The notes beneath the pieces are model-generated. The model did no database searches and was not told the origin of the DNA. It saw nothing but the letters and a program-made list of their open reading frames with translations. Below, in pieces: positions 1 through 9,675 of a stretch of 41,001 nucleotides of DNA (positions are counted from its first letter, which is position 1; each line of letters begins with the position of its first letter). The translations under genes and the position numbers were made by a program. Source of the DNA: Flammeovirga sp. OC4 (GTDB taxonomy: Bacteria > Bacteroidota > Bacteroidia > Cytophagales > Flammeovirgaceae); NCBI RefSeq assembly GCF_000812565.1, contig NZ_JTAM01000080.1, positions 1 to 41,001 of the forward strand, in the 5' to 3' direction.

Positions 1-175
1 AAATTTTTAACGCTTTTCCCTTCAAGGCCAGGGGAAGCACTATCAAACTAAAAGGGTAGAAAACCCATTGGCACGAATGTTAAGCGATAGCGTCATTCGT
101 GTCCAATAAATCATCAGAAATCTCCTGATTTCTAAAAACCAAAAAAAGCCGAAAACTTAGTTTACAGTGTAATAA
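1..175 (+). repeat. Right-hand part of a mosaic MITE-like repeat element
   Basis: The segment carries modules seen again at 8646-9654, 22935-23240 and 35214-35553: a CGCTTTTCCCTTCAAGGCC-type block at its left edge, an 8-bp inverted repeat (CACGAATG 72-79 with CATTCGTG 94-101), a 7-bp hairpin (116-122 with 127-133), and the terminal motif TTAGTTTACAGTGTA at 157-171. The left end lies outside the window. No ORF is present, so this is a non-coding dispersed repeat. Confidence 0.75.
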
Positions 176-188
176 GTAGTAAGGTGAA

Positions 189-250
189 AAGGTAGGAAGA
201 AGAATAAAAAGTATACCTCACTATATTTTTATCTTTCTTCACTCCTACCT
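189..250 (-). terminator. Imperfect hairpin just downstream of the GH2 gene
   Basis: GGTAGGA (191-197) pairs with TCCTACC (243-249), and an A-rich arm (198-210) pairs imperfectly with a T-rich arm (226-240). It lies directly beyond the stop codon of the minus-strand beta-galactosidase and is followed on that strand by a short T-rich run. This is a probable transcription terminator. Confidence 0.45.
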
Positions 251-257
251 CATTTTC

Positions 258-2756
258 TTATAACAATCCCTTTGCTTGTTCTGTCTTTTTTGTTTCTACT
301 TCAATAGAAGTCGATTTTAAACCTTTTCCTTTTGCAGAAATGGTAATTGTACCTTCTTGTCCCTCATTGGCTCTTGCAATCACTAATGCTAAACCGTTGA
401 AAAACTTTAATTTCTTATTGTTAGGCGTAATTAATGATGCAGCATCACCGTTTCCTGAAGCTTCAAAAGTACCTGTACCTTTTACGTCAAACTGTAATTC
501 ACCATTGAATGTTGCACAGAAGTTGCCATTTTGATCAACAGCTTTCGCAGTGATATATACTAGATCTTCACCATCATTACAAGAAATGACTTGACGATCT
601 GCTGAAAGCTCAATGTTTTTGGCTCTACCAGTAGTATTGATAATTTCCTCACCAACTACTTTTCCATCAATATACGATACTGCTTTTAACTCACCTGCTG
701 CGTAAGGAACATCCCAACGTAATCTATACGGCGATTCAAAGTTATTTGGTCCCTCATAGAATCTAAACTTCACTGGAATGATAGCTTTATCTACTCCTTT
801 TACTTTTTTACCTAATGACTTTCCGTTTAGGAATAATTCCACCTCTTCAGCATTAGTATAAGCAAATACTGGAATTTCTTTTCCTTCAAAACCTTTCCAA
901 TTCCAGTGAGGAAGTAAATGTAGCATTGGTGTATCAGTCCATTCACTTTGATATAAGTAAAAACGATCTTTAGGGAAACCGCATAAATCCACTGCACCAA
1001 AGTAAGACGATTTTGAAGGCCAATCATCGTTCCAATATCCATTTGTAGAGTTGTCTCTACCACCATATGGAGTAGGTTCACCGTAATAATCAAAGCCTGT
1101 CCACATAAATTCACCTAGAATTGATGGATTTTCTTTTTCGAATTTGAATTCCATATCTGGAGGGTACGCCCAAACTGGCCCAACAATATCATAACTTGTT
1201 ACTTGGTTGTCACTAAACTTATCATACTTCTTTAAGAAAGTATCATGATAAACCCCTCTAGAACTTGTTACTGATTCTGTTTCAGAACCATAAATAATCC
1301 ACTCTGGGTGTGCGGCAATTACTTCTTTATATTTAGCAGGCTTATAGTTGAACCCAACAATATCAACTTGGTCAGCTAACTTATTCTTGATAGAACCATA
1401 ATAGTTATTGAATCCTGCTGTATTAGGTCTTGATGGGTCTTCCTCATGACAGATTTCAGCCAAACGCTGCGCCACTTTCCAACCATCTTTTTTAGCTTGC
1501 TCCAAGATCTCGTTACCGATACTCCACATAATAATAGAAGGGTGGTTTCTATCTCTACGAATCATATCTCTTAAATCACGCTCATGCCACTCATCAAAAT
1601 ATTTGTGGTAACCGTTTTCAATTTTTGCAACACCCCACTCATCAAATGCTTCGTCCAAAACTACTAATCCCATTTCATCACATAATTCCAATAACTCTCT
1701 ACTCGGAGGATTATGCGAAGTACGGATTGCGTTAACGCCCATATCTTTCATGATTTGCAGCTGACGCTCTGTAGCTCTACGATTGACCGCTGCACCAAGA
1801 GGACCTAAATCGTGATGTAGACAAACACCTCTGAACTTTGTCAGTTTTCCATTTAAGAAAAATCCTTCTTTGGCTGTAAACTTAATATCTCTGATACCAA
1901 AACGAGAAATGTAAGTATCCGTTACTTCCCCTTTCTGATTTTTGATCTCCGTCTTTAAATGATAAAGATTTGGGTTTTCTTGTGACCATAACTGAGGCTT
2001 CAACATATTGAAGGATTTAAAAGCATGGATTGTTTTTCCTGCTTCAGCAACAGTTTTTGTTTCCAAAAGCTCCACCACTTTTCCTTCAGGAGAAATTACT
2101 TTTTGAATAATAGTAATTACTTCATCATTCTTCAAGTGGTTTTCCACTTCCACTTCCATTTCAACAGTTGCTACTTTTGAAGTTACATTCGTTGCTTTTA
2201 CGAAAGTACCCCAATGTGCAATATGAACAGGATTATTTACATTCAGCCAAACTTTTCTATACATACCAGCACCAGGATACCATCTTGAAGAAAGGTCTTC
2301 AGGCGCTACTTTCACTGCAATTACGTTTTCCCCGTCTTTGTTTAGGTAAGGTGTTAGGTCATATTCAAAACCGATATAACCAAAAGGCCTTTTTCCTAAA
2401 TAGTGCTCATTGATCCAAACTTCAGAGTTGTTCATCACTCCTTCAAATTCAATCGCCACTTGCTTGTCTTTTTGAGTGTTGGTCAAAGTAAAATGTTTTC
2501 TGTACCAACCTTCACCGTGAAATGGCAATCCACCACTTCTTGCATTATATTCATCTGAGAAAGGGCCTGAGATTGCCCAATCATGTGGAATTCGAACTGT
2601 AGCCCATTTTTCATCATTGACAGTATTCTTCTCACCGTTCTCCACTGTCCCTTTATAAAACTTCCAATCTTTATTGAAATCGACTTGCCCTTTGGACTGT
2701 GCCCAAACCGACATTGGCATTAATAATAATAGCCATAAATAATTACTAAATCTCAT
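258..2756 (-). CDS. Secreted glycoside hydrolase family 2 beta-galactosidase
   Basis: 832 aa with a signal peptide (1-20, ending WAQ). The order of domains is GH2 sugar-binding (about 25-175), Ig-like sandwich (about 180-285), TIM barrel (about 290-600), a DUF4982-type domain and a further C-terminal Ig-like domain (about 725-815). The barrel shows the GH2 signature: RTSHNPPS near 345, acid/base Glu416 in SIGNE, and likely nucleophile Glu492 in YGSETES. The family hydrolyses terminal beta-galactosides; beta-glucuronidase or alpha-arabinopyranosidase activity cannot be excluded. No SusCD, sulfatase or other CAZyme gene is adjacent, so it stands alone. It probably acts in the periplasm; no T9SS tail is visible. 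Confidence 0.9.
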   Translation of the reverse strand: MRFSNYLWLLLLMPMSVWAQSKGQVDFNKDWKFYKGTVENGEKNTVNDEKWATVRIPHDWAISGPFSDEYNARSGGLPFHGEGWYRKHFTLTNTQKDKQVAIEFEGVMNNSEVWINEHYLGKRPFGYIGFEYDLTPYLNKDGENVIAVKVAPEDLSSRWYPGAGMYRKVWLNVNNPVHIAHWGTFVKATNVTSKVATVEMEVEVENHLKNDEVITIIQKVISPEGKVVELLETKTVAEAGKTIHAFKSFNMLKPQLWSQENPNLYHLKTEIKNQKGEVTDTYISRFGIRDIKFTAKEGFFLNGKLTKFRGVCLHHDLGPLGAAVNRRATERQLQIMKDMGVNAIRTSHNPPSRELLELCDEMGLVVLDEAFDEWGVAKIENGYHKYFDEWHERDLRDMIRRDRNHPSIIMWSIGNEILEQAKKDGWKVAQRLAEICHEEDPSRPNTAGFNNYYGSIKNKLADQVDIVGFNYKPAKYKEVIAAHPEWIIYGSETESVTSSRGVYHDTFLKKYDKFSDNQVTSYDIVGPVWAYPPDMEFKFEKENPSILGEFMWTGFDYYGEPTPYGGRDNSTNGYWNDDWPSKSSYFGAVDLCGFPKDRFYLYQSEWTDTPMLHLLPHWNWKGFEGKEIPVFAYTNAEEVELFLNGKSLGKKVKGVDKAIIPVKFRFYEGPNNFESPYRLRWDVPYAAGELKAVSYIDGKVVGEEIINTTGRAKNIELSADRQVISCNDGEDLVYITAKAVDQNGNFCATFNGELQFDVKGTGTFEASGNGDAASLITPNNKKLKFFNGLALVIARANEGQEGTITISAKGKGLKSTSIEVETKKTEQAKGLL

Positions 2757-3311
2757 TTCTTTACTTCAAGTATGTTTGATCCATTTACTTTATTTCATTT
2801 CCTCATTTGAAGAATAAGCCCTAAAACAAAATTGATTCTATGGTGAGGTCCTTGCTACTATTTTAGCTTTACTCTCATCACTCTTCATTTTTTATCAAAA
2901 TTTCTGTTTTTGTTCTTAAGACAATTATAGCAGGTATTTTTTTTGAAGTATTCCACAAAAAAAACGAAAAAAGATCTCCCCCCCTTCAATTCAATCATTT
3001 ACACACCTTTTAATTTTAAATAATCGTAAAAACGACGTTTTTCCCATCAAAATAAGTTCAAAAAACCTCGAATTCAGTTAACAGCTTTAAATATCCCCCA
3101 CTATTTATGAGAAATTTGTTTGCGATTATTCGAAGGGGAACGTCTAATATTGATCCTGTACTAGAAAATGTCATTCGGAATGAAAATGATAAACGAACTC
3201 AATACATTTTTTATGTCTACTAAAAATAAAACGATTTAGAAGTCTACATCTGAAGTAAATCCGAAAAACAGTACAACTATAGTTCTTACATTTAAACTAT
3301 TTTTTAACGAA
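2757..3311. other. Divergent intergenic region, no gene seen
   Basis: This 555-bp AT-rich spacer separates the divergent GH2 and Ig-repeat genes, so it must hold both promoters. I could not assign a confident TAnnTTTG element on either strand. A 13-nt palindrome, TCATTCGGAATGA (3171-3183), and a run of seven C near 2980 are the only distinctive features. Confidence 0.5.
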
Positions 3312-6300
3312 ATGAAAAGAAGTTACTTTATTTTACTTACAGTGACTATTATCAATCTAGTCACCTTACTGAACACGTCCCTATTTGCACAAACTCCCAC
3401 TTATTCAGGAGGAACCGGTACACAAGACGATCCTTTCCTTATTAGTACTCCTCAAGATTTATTGGCCTTGAGTACTACTGAAGCTGAAGTTCATTGGGTA
3501 GAGGGTACACACTTTAAGCTAACTACTGATATCGACATGGAGGGTATTACCGGTATGAAATCGATCGGTTATGAATATACTGACGGCGATAAAGTAGTCT
3601 CGCAATTCAAAGGTAATTTTGATGGTAATCATCACGTTATCCGTAATCTTTCTATTACAGAATCACGTACAACTAAAACTTTGATCGGTCACGGTCTTTT
3701 TGGTAATACTAGTAACGCTTCTGTGATCAACTTAGGATTGATTGATCCTTATATTAATGTGGTGGCAGAAAGAGTCGGTGCCATATTAGGTAATGCCGCT
3801 TTGACAACAATGGAAAACTGCTTTATTATTGGTGGTTCTATTGAAGGTCAAGGAAAAGTGGGTGGTATCATGGGTAAACCCAACAATGGTACTATTGTCA
3901 AAAACTGCTTCTCTTCTGTTGAATTGAGAGCACGTTACATCAAAAACGGTGCGATCTTCGGAGATATTGATAACATTACGAACTTATGTTATTTTGAAAA
4001 CCTTGTTTTCTATGGTCAATATGGATGGAGTGAAGAGTACAATAAGCAATCTACTGGTGACTCTGGTTTCAATGGAAATGATGGTAAGCCAGGTGAGGTT
4101 ATTATTGTAGACCCTCAATATGTAAAAAACATTTATACTATTGTTCAAACTACACCAAAATACAATACAGTTACTGTTCGAACTCCTATTGAATTAACTA
4201 CTCCAGCGGCCTATACTGGGTTTGATTTTACGGATGGAACAGGGCAATGGGTGATGAAACAAAACTCTTTTGCTGTATTGCAAGGCTTTGAAAGCACTGT
4301 ATTTGATGGCTTAATTACTTTTGAGCAATTACCACTTCAAATCATCGCTTCTGACAACACCACTCCAATTGAAGGTGCAACTGTTACAATCAATGAAGTA
4401 GAGTATACCACCAATGCTCAAGGCATGATAGATGATTTATTTGAGCCTGGTAGCTATGATTTTACAGTAACGAAAGACGGATACAAAACTAATAGTGGTT
4501 CACTAAGTACAAATGATGAGGAAATGACTTACGTTGTTTTCTTAACAGATAGCGAAGAGTCTTTCGATATTTCATTAAAGTTCATGAAAGAAGGGGGTAC
4601 AGTGCTTGAAGGCGTTGCTGTAACCATTACAGATGGTCAGTTTTTCAATAATGATTATATCACAAATGCTGATGGTATGATCAGTATCAATGGTATTTTG
4701 GCAAAAGAGTACTCTTACACTGCCACTAAAGATTTATTCCTTGAGAAAAACAGTACTTTCACTGTAACGCAAAATGAAACATTTGACATCACATTAGATA
4801 AAGATAACAAAGCTCCAGTAGCTGATGCTGGCTTGCCAAGAGTTGTGGCTTCGGGAGATTTAGTAACTTTAGATGCTTCCCTTTCTTCAGATGCCAACGG
4901 TGATGCACTGACTTACCTTTGGGAACCTGTAGGTAACGATATTGTCTTGTCTCCTACTTCTGCGAATGTAGATAGAGTCAGAACTTTTATTGCTCCAGAT
5001 GTAACAGAAACTACCGTTTATACTTTTAAGGTAACAGTAGGTGATGGCACCGTTGAAAGCACTGCTGAAGTTGACATTACAGTGAAAGGTGGTGTTTTCT
5101 ACGGGTTAGAATTATTAGCCAACGGTTCTTTTGAGAAAGAATTAACTGAAGGTTGGATTGGCTTAGATGGTGTGCATTCTACTTCTGATGAGGTGGACAG
5201 TGAGAAGACTGAAGGTACTAAAAGTCTTCGTTTCTTCTCCAAAGAAAAACAATTAGGAGGTTATCACAATTCAGCAACAGAAATTGCATCATTTATTGAA
5301 AAGCCATTAATCATTGGTCGTACTTACCTTTTAAGAGGTAGAGTGAAAGCAGTCGCAATGAGCATGAACGTGATCAACTTACGTGTAATGCCACAAACTG
5401 AATGGTATGACGGTGCGAAGATTGGACTTACAAGACCAACAGTAACTTGGGGTAAAGAATTGACGCTGAACGAATGGATTGAATTCGAAAAAATCATTAC
5501 AATTTCACCTGAGTTTACATCAAATGATGGAGACGGTCTTGGTGATGAAGTGTTGGCGAAATTAAACATCTACCCTTCACCAAGACTTGCTGCAGATACT
5601 GATCCTGAAGATGAAATTTACTTAGATGATTTAAGCATTGTAGAGTATGATGCAGACATTATGCAAAGTGCAGGTCAAGGTTCAGAAGTTAGAGCAGGTA
5701 GCATGGTGGATCTTATGGGTTCATATGTTTCAAGTGAAATGTTATCTACTATGTGGACTTCAAAAGAAGATCTTGCAATAACTGATGCAGATAAAATGAA
5801 GGCTTCTTTTACAGTTCCAAACGTAATGGAAGATACGGATTATACCTTCTCATTTAATGTTACAAAAGCTCTAAGAACAGATAAAGTAGAGGTAGTATAT
5901 ACTGCGATCCCGAATGCTGTAGCTGATGCTGGTGAAGCTCAAACTATTGAAGCAAACCAAGAAGTGACACTAGATGCAACGGCTTCATTACCTGCTAATG
6001 TGACATTAAAATGGACAAACGAGCACCAAATTACTCTTGATGATGATGCAATTGCTCAACCGAAATTTACAGCTCCGCTTGTGACTGAAAAAACAGATTA
6101 CACATTCACACTCACTGCGAGCTATAAAGGAATGGAAGTGACAGATCAAGTAGTGGTCACTGTTTTACCAATTACAAAAGCAGTGGCTGGTGATGATCAA
6201 ACAGCACAATCTGGAGAGTTAGTAACGTTAGATGCATCGGCTTCAACTCCGGCTACAGCTACATATGCTTGGACGGCTCCTGAAGGAATTACACTTTCTG

Positions 6301-8528
6301 ACGAAACTGCTGCTATGCCTACATTTACAGCTCCTGTTGTTACTCAGAAAACTGATTATGATTTCACTTTAAAAGTCACTTATGAAGGTAAAGAAGATAC
6401 TGACATGGTAACAGTTTCAGTTTATCCTGTAATTGTGGCTGCAGCGGGAGATGATCAAAGTGTAATTGAGAATACAACTGTAAACTTAGATGGTTCTCAA
6501 TCAACTACTGAAAATGTAACTTATGCTTGGACAGCAAGTGATGACAATATCGTAATTACAAATGCAGATATGGCTTTGGCTTCATTCACGGCCCCTGAGG
6601 TTACTACAGCAACCGACATCACTTTCACATTAACAGTGACGTATGATGAAAACTTAAGTGAAACTGATGATGTTATCGTAACTGTTTACCCTGAAATCAT
6701 GGCACATGCTGGAGATGATCAAGCTGCAATGTCAACAGAAACAGTAACGCTAGATGGTTCTATGTCTTCTACAGACGTTACCTACGCTTGGACATCTGAT
6801 AATGATAATGTTATTATTACAGATGCAGATATGGCAATGGCTTCATTTACAGCTCCTGTCGTTACTACTGCGACTCAAATCACATTTACTTTAACGGTTT
6901 CTGGTCAAAATAACCAAGAAAAATCAGATGACGTAGTGATTACTGTTTACCCTGAAATCACTGCTGCTGCAGGCGATGATCAAACAGTATTAGAAGGAAG
7001 TACTGTCACTTTAGATGGTTCACAATCTTCTGCGAATGTAACTTATGCTTGGACTGCAAGCGATGCTAATATCGTAATTACAAATGCGGATATGGCTTCG
7101 GCTTCATTCACGGCTCCTGAAGTAGATCAAACTACCGATATCACATTTACTTTGACAATTACGGACGAATTCAATCAAATGAAATCTGATGAAGTAACGG
7201 TAACGGTTTACTCTACAATTACGGCTGCTGCCGGTGATGATCAAACTGTGAAAGAAGGAACAAATGTTTCATTAACAGGTTCTAATACAGGAGCTACAGA
7301 TGTTTCATTCCTTTGGACGTCAAACAATGATAATGTAGTCATCACAAATGCGGATATGGCTTCGGCTTCATTCACAGCGCCTGCAGTCGATCAAACAACA
7401 GATATCACTTTCACTTTAACGGTTTCTGACCAATTTAATCAAACTGTTTCTGATGAGGTAGTGGTAACCGTTTATCCTGAAATCACTGCTGCTGCAGGCG
7501 ATGATCAAACGGTAATGGAAGGAAGTACTGTCACTTTAGATGGTTCACAATCTTCTGCGAACGTAACTTACGCTTGGACTTCAAGTGATGCTAATATCGT
7601 AATTACAAATGCGGATATGGCTTCAGCTTCATTCACGGCACCTGAAGTAGATGAAACTACTGAAATCACTTTCACTTTAAAGGCTTCTGACACTTACGGT
7701 CAAGAAGTAATGGATGAAGTAAAAGTAACGGTTTACTCTACAATTACGGCTGCTGCCGGTGATGATCAAACGGTAAAAGGAGGTACTACTGTCAGCTTAA
7801 CAGGCTCAAACACTGGTACAACTGATGCTTCATTCCTTTGGACATCAAACAATGATAATGTAGTCATTACAAATGCAGATATGGCTGCTGCCACTTTCAC
7901 TGCTCCTGACGTTACTGAAGTAACTGAAATTCTTTTCACTTTAACAGTCTCAGATTTATTTAATCAAACTGCAACAGATGAAATTAAAGTAACGGTTTAT
8001 CCAGTAATTACTGCAAACGCGGGTGATGATCAAACGGTAACTGAAGGTGATGTAGTGACATTAGATGGTTCTCTGTCAACTGCTGACAATGTTACTTATG
8101 CTTGGACTTCAAGTGATGAGACCATCACAATCACTGATGCAGATAAAGCTAGTCCTTCATTCACTGCTCCAGAAGTAGACGAAGCCACTGAAATCACATT
8201 GACGTTAAAAGTGACAGATACATTTGGTCAAGAAGTAATGGATGAAGTAATCGTTACTGTCAATCCAATCTCAGATCCTACATCTGTTGACCCTTCATTG
8301 GTAAACACTGTAAGTGCATATCCTAACCCAACTTCAAATAACATCAATATTGAAGTGACACAAAATGCTACGGCTTATGTGATGGATACAAATGGTAAAA
8401 TGCTTCAAACAGTAAGCTTATTGAAAGGTAAAAATACAATTGATCTTTCTTCTTACAACTTCGGTATTTATATGATTAATATTCAATCTGAAAATACCGT
8501 AGAGGTCGTAAAAGTGATCAAAAAATAA
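3312..8528 (+). CDS. Giant secreted Ig/PKD-repeat protein with T9SS sorting domain
   Basis: 1738 aa with a signal peptide (1-27, ending LFAQ). The N-terminal part (about 30-230) has GLUG-type/beta-helix features (FDGNHHVIRNLSI, VGGIMGKPNNGTIVKNC). Two carboxypeptidase-regulatory-like domains follow (about 340-500), then a PKD domain (about 500-592), a CBM4/9-like jelly-roll segment (about 597-770, LLANGSFEKELTEGW to IYLDDLSIVEYDA) and about ten tandem Ig/PKD-like repeats (about 776-1655). Most repeats start with a variant of AAAGDDQTV. The C terminus (about 1668-1738) is a type A T9SS sorting domain (YPNPTSNN ... GIYMINI ... VVKVIKK). It is probably a surface adhesin or carbohydrate-binding protein; no catalytic domain was recognised. 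A strong terminator follows. Confidence 0.85.
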   Translation: MKRSYFILLTVTIINLVTLLNTSLFAQTPTYSGGTGTQDDPFLISTPQDLLALSTTEAEVHWVEGTHFKLTTDIDMEGITGMKSIGYEYTDGDKVVSQFKGNFDGNHHVIRNLSITESRTTKTLIGHGLFGNTSNASVINLGLIDPYINVVAERVGAILGNAALTTMENCFIIGGSIEGQGKVGGIMGKPNNGTIVKNCFSSVELRARYIKNGAIFGDIDNITNLCYFENLVFYGQYGWSEEYNKQSTGDSGFNGNDGKPGEVIIVDPQYVKNIYTIVQTTPKYNTVTVRTPIELTTPAAYTGFDFTDGTGQWVMKQNSFAVLQGFESTVFDGLITFEQLPLQIIASDNTTPIEGATVTINEVEYTTNAQGMIDDLFEPGSYDFTVTKDGYKTNSGSLSTNDEEMTYVVFLTDSEESFDISLKFMKEGGTVLEGVAVTITDGQFFNNDYITNADGMISINGILAKEYSYTATKDLFLEKNSTFTVTQNETFDITLDKDNKAPVADAGLPRVVASGDLVTLDASLSSDANGDALTYLWEPVGNDIVLSPTSANVDRVRTFIAPDVTETTVYTFKVTVGDGTVESTAEVDITVKGGVFYGLELLANGSFEKELTEGWIGLDGVHSTSDEVDSEKTEGTKSLRFFSKEKQLGGYHNSATEIASFIEKPLIIGRTYLLRGRVKAVAMSMNVINLRVMPQTEWYDGAKIGLTRPTVTWGKELTLNEWIEFEKIITISPEFTSNDGDGLGDEVLAKLNIYPSPRLAADTDPEDEIYLDDLSIVEYDADIMQSAGQGSEVRAGSMVDLMGSYVSSEMLSTMWTSKEDLAITDADKMKASFTVPNVMEDTDYTFSFNVTKALRTDKVEVVYTAIPNAVADAGEAQTIEANQEVTLDATASLPANVTLKWTNEHQITLDDDAIAQPKFTAPLVTEKTDYTFTLTASYKGMEVTDQVVVTVLPITKAVAGDDQTAQSGELVTLDASASTPATATYAWTAPEGITLSDETAAMPTFTAPVVTQKTDYDFTLKVTYEGKEDTDMVTVSVYPVIVAAAGDDQSVIENTTVNLDGSQSTTENVTYAWTASDDNIVITNADMALASFTAPEVTTATDITFTLTVTYDENLSETDDVIVTVYPEIMAHAGDDQAAMSTETVTLDGSMSSTDVTYAWTSDNDNVIITDADMAMASFTAPVVTTATQITFTLTVSGQNNQEKSDDVVITVYPEITAAAGDDQTVLEGSTVTLDGSQSSANVTYAWTASDANIVITNADMASASFTAPEVDQTTDITFTLTITDEFNQMKSDEVTVTVYSTITAAAGDDQTVKEGTNVSLTGSNTGATDVSFLWTSNNDNVVITNADMASASFTAPAVDQTTDITFTLTVSDQFNQTVSDEVVVTVYPEITAAAGDDQTVMEGSTVTLDGSQSSANVTYAWTSSDANIVITNADMASASFTAPEVDETTEITFTLKASDTYGQEVMDEVKVTVYSTITAAAGDDQTVKGGTTVSLTGSNTGTTDASFLWTSNNDNVVITNADMAAATFTAPDVTEVTEILFTLTVSDLFNQTATDEIKVTVYPVITANAGDDQTVTEGDVVTLDGSLSTADNVTYAWTSSDETITITDADKASPSFTAPEVDEATEITLTLKVTDTFGQEVMDEVIVTVNPISDPTSVDPSLVNTVSAYPNPTSNNINIEVTQNATAYVMDTNGKMLQTVSLLKGKNTIDLSSYNFGIYMINIQSENTVEVVKVIKK
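6951..8000 (+). repeat. 525-bp coding tandem repeat (two Ig domains per unit)
   Basis: Within the Ig-repeat gene, the segment starting CCTGAAATCACTGCTGCTGC at 6951 recurs at 7476, a period of 525 bp or 175 aa. Each unit holds one EITAAAGDDQ domain and one TITAAAGDDQ domain. The two units are much more alike than neighbouring domains, which indicates recent duplication of a domain pair. Confidence 0.8.
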
Positions 8529-8566
8529 TAACTAACACAACATTTTAGTAATAATTCAATAAATAG

Positions 8567-8597
8567 AAAGCTTCCCAATGTATTGGGAAGCTTTTTT
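8567..8597 (+). terminator. Rho-independent terminator of the Ig-repeat gene
   Basis: A perfect 13-bp stem (8567-8579 with 882-type arm at 8582-8594) with a GT centre is followed by a T run to 8597. It lies 38 bp after the stop codon. Confidence 0.93.
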
Positions 8598-8645
8598 TAT
8601 TTTCAATATCAATCATGTAAACTAGAGATGATTTTTAATACGTAA

Positions 8646-9080
8646 TACATTGTATACTAAATTACTATAAACTTTCAATCAATTATTCCGCAGGCTTTTA
8701 TGTCCTACTTTCAAGCTTCCTTCTTCTTCATTTTTCCATTGATGAAAAACGAAGCAAAAAATCTAGGCTTTGAAGTCAAAAGCTAAATTCCATTTCTCTC
8801 CCCTAAATGATTTTAAACTCGCTGCGCTCAAACAGCAAAATCATTTTTAACGGCTCAATCCATGAAATTCTTGACGCTTTTCCCTTCAAGGCCGAGGGAG
8901 ATACTACCAAATGATAGTCTGATTACATATTAAAAGACAAAAGTTTTATAATAATTTTCTAAAATGCAGTTCTGTAGGGACATTGCATTGCAACGTCCTC
9001 GCAAACCACAACACACTACCATTAATCCTTCATAAAAGGAGTCATATTAATTAATGAAAATTTAGTTTACAGTGTAGTAA
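8646..9080 (+). repeat. 435-bp tandem repeat, copy 1
   Basis: It starts with the terminal motif TACATTGTATACTAA and ends with TTAGTTTACAGTGTA (9062-9076), the inverted ends of the dispersed MITE-like family. From 8691 onward it reads as identical to copy 2; the first 45 bases carry about six differences. Inside are an inverted pair around AATGATTTT/AAAATCATT and a GGACATTGCATTGCAACGTCC near-palindrome. It has no coding potential. Confidence 0.9.
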
Positions 9081-9515
9081 TACATTGTATACTAGATTAC
9101 CACAAATTTTCAATCAACTATTCAGCAGGCTTTTATGTCCTACTTTCAAGCTTCCTTCTTCTTCATTTTTCCATTGATGAAAAACGAAGCAAAAAATCTA
9201 GGCTTTGAAGTCAAAAGCTAAATTCCATTTCTCTCCCCTAAATGATTTTAAACTCGCTGCGCTCAAACAGCAAAATCATTTTTAACGGCTCAATCCATGA
9301 AATTCTTGACGCTTTTCCCTTCAAGGCCGAGGGAGATACTACCAAATGATAGTCTGATTACATATTAAAAGACAAAAGTTTTATAATAATTTTCTAAAAT
9401 GCAGTTCTGTAGGGACATTGCATTGCAACGTCCTCGCAAACCACAACACACTACCATTAATCCTTCATAAAAGGAGTCATATTAATTAATGAAAATTTAG
9501 TTTACAGTGTAGTAA
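9081..9515 (+). repeat. 435-bp tandem repeat, copy 2
   Basis: Head-to-tail with copy 1, with exactly the same period (CAGGCTTTTATGTCCTAC at 8691, 9126 and 9561). Its near-complete identity to copy 1 argues for a very recent duplication. Confidence 0.92.
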
Positions 9516-9654
9516 TACATTGTATACTAGATTACCACAAATTTTCAATCAACTATTCAGCAGGCTTTTATGTCCTACTTTCAAGCTTCCTTCTTCTTCA
9601 TTTTTCCATTGATGAAAAACGAAGCAAAAAATCTAGGCTTTGAAGTCAAAAGCT
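9516..9654 (+). repeat. 435-bp tandem repeat, truncated copy 3
   Basis: Identical to the first 139 bases of copy 2 and diverging after GTCAAAAGCT at 9654, about 20 bp before the stop codon of the minus-strand TPR gene. It is either truncated or the amplification ended here. Confidence 0.9.
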
Positions 9655-9675
9655 GAGTTTTCAGAGTAATGATCA

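Noticed and set aside
340-534. 64-aa plus-strand ORF inside the GH2 gene
   Set aside because: It is an antisense shadow of a well-supported coding region. The same applies to the other short ORFs embedded in large genes.
8646-9654. CRISPR-like array
   Set aside because: The 435-bp period has no short repeat/spacer structure and the copies are identical through their full length; these are tandem copies of a larger element.
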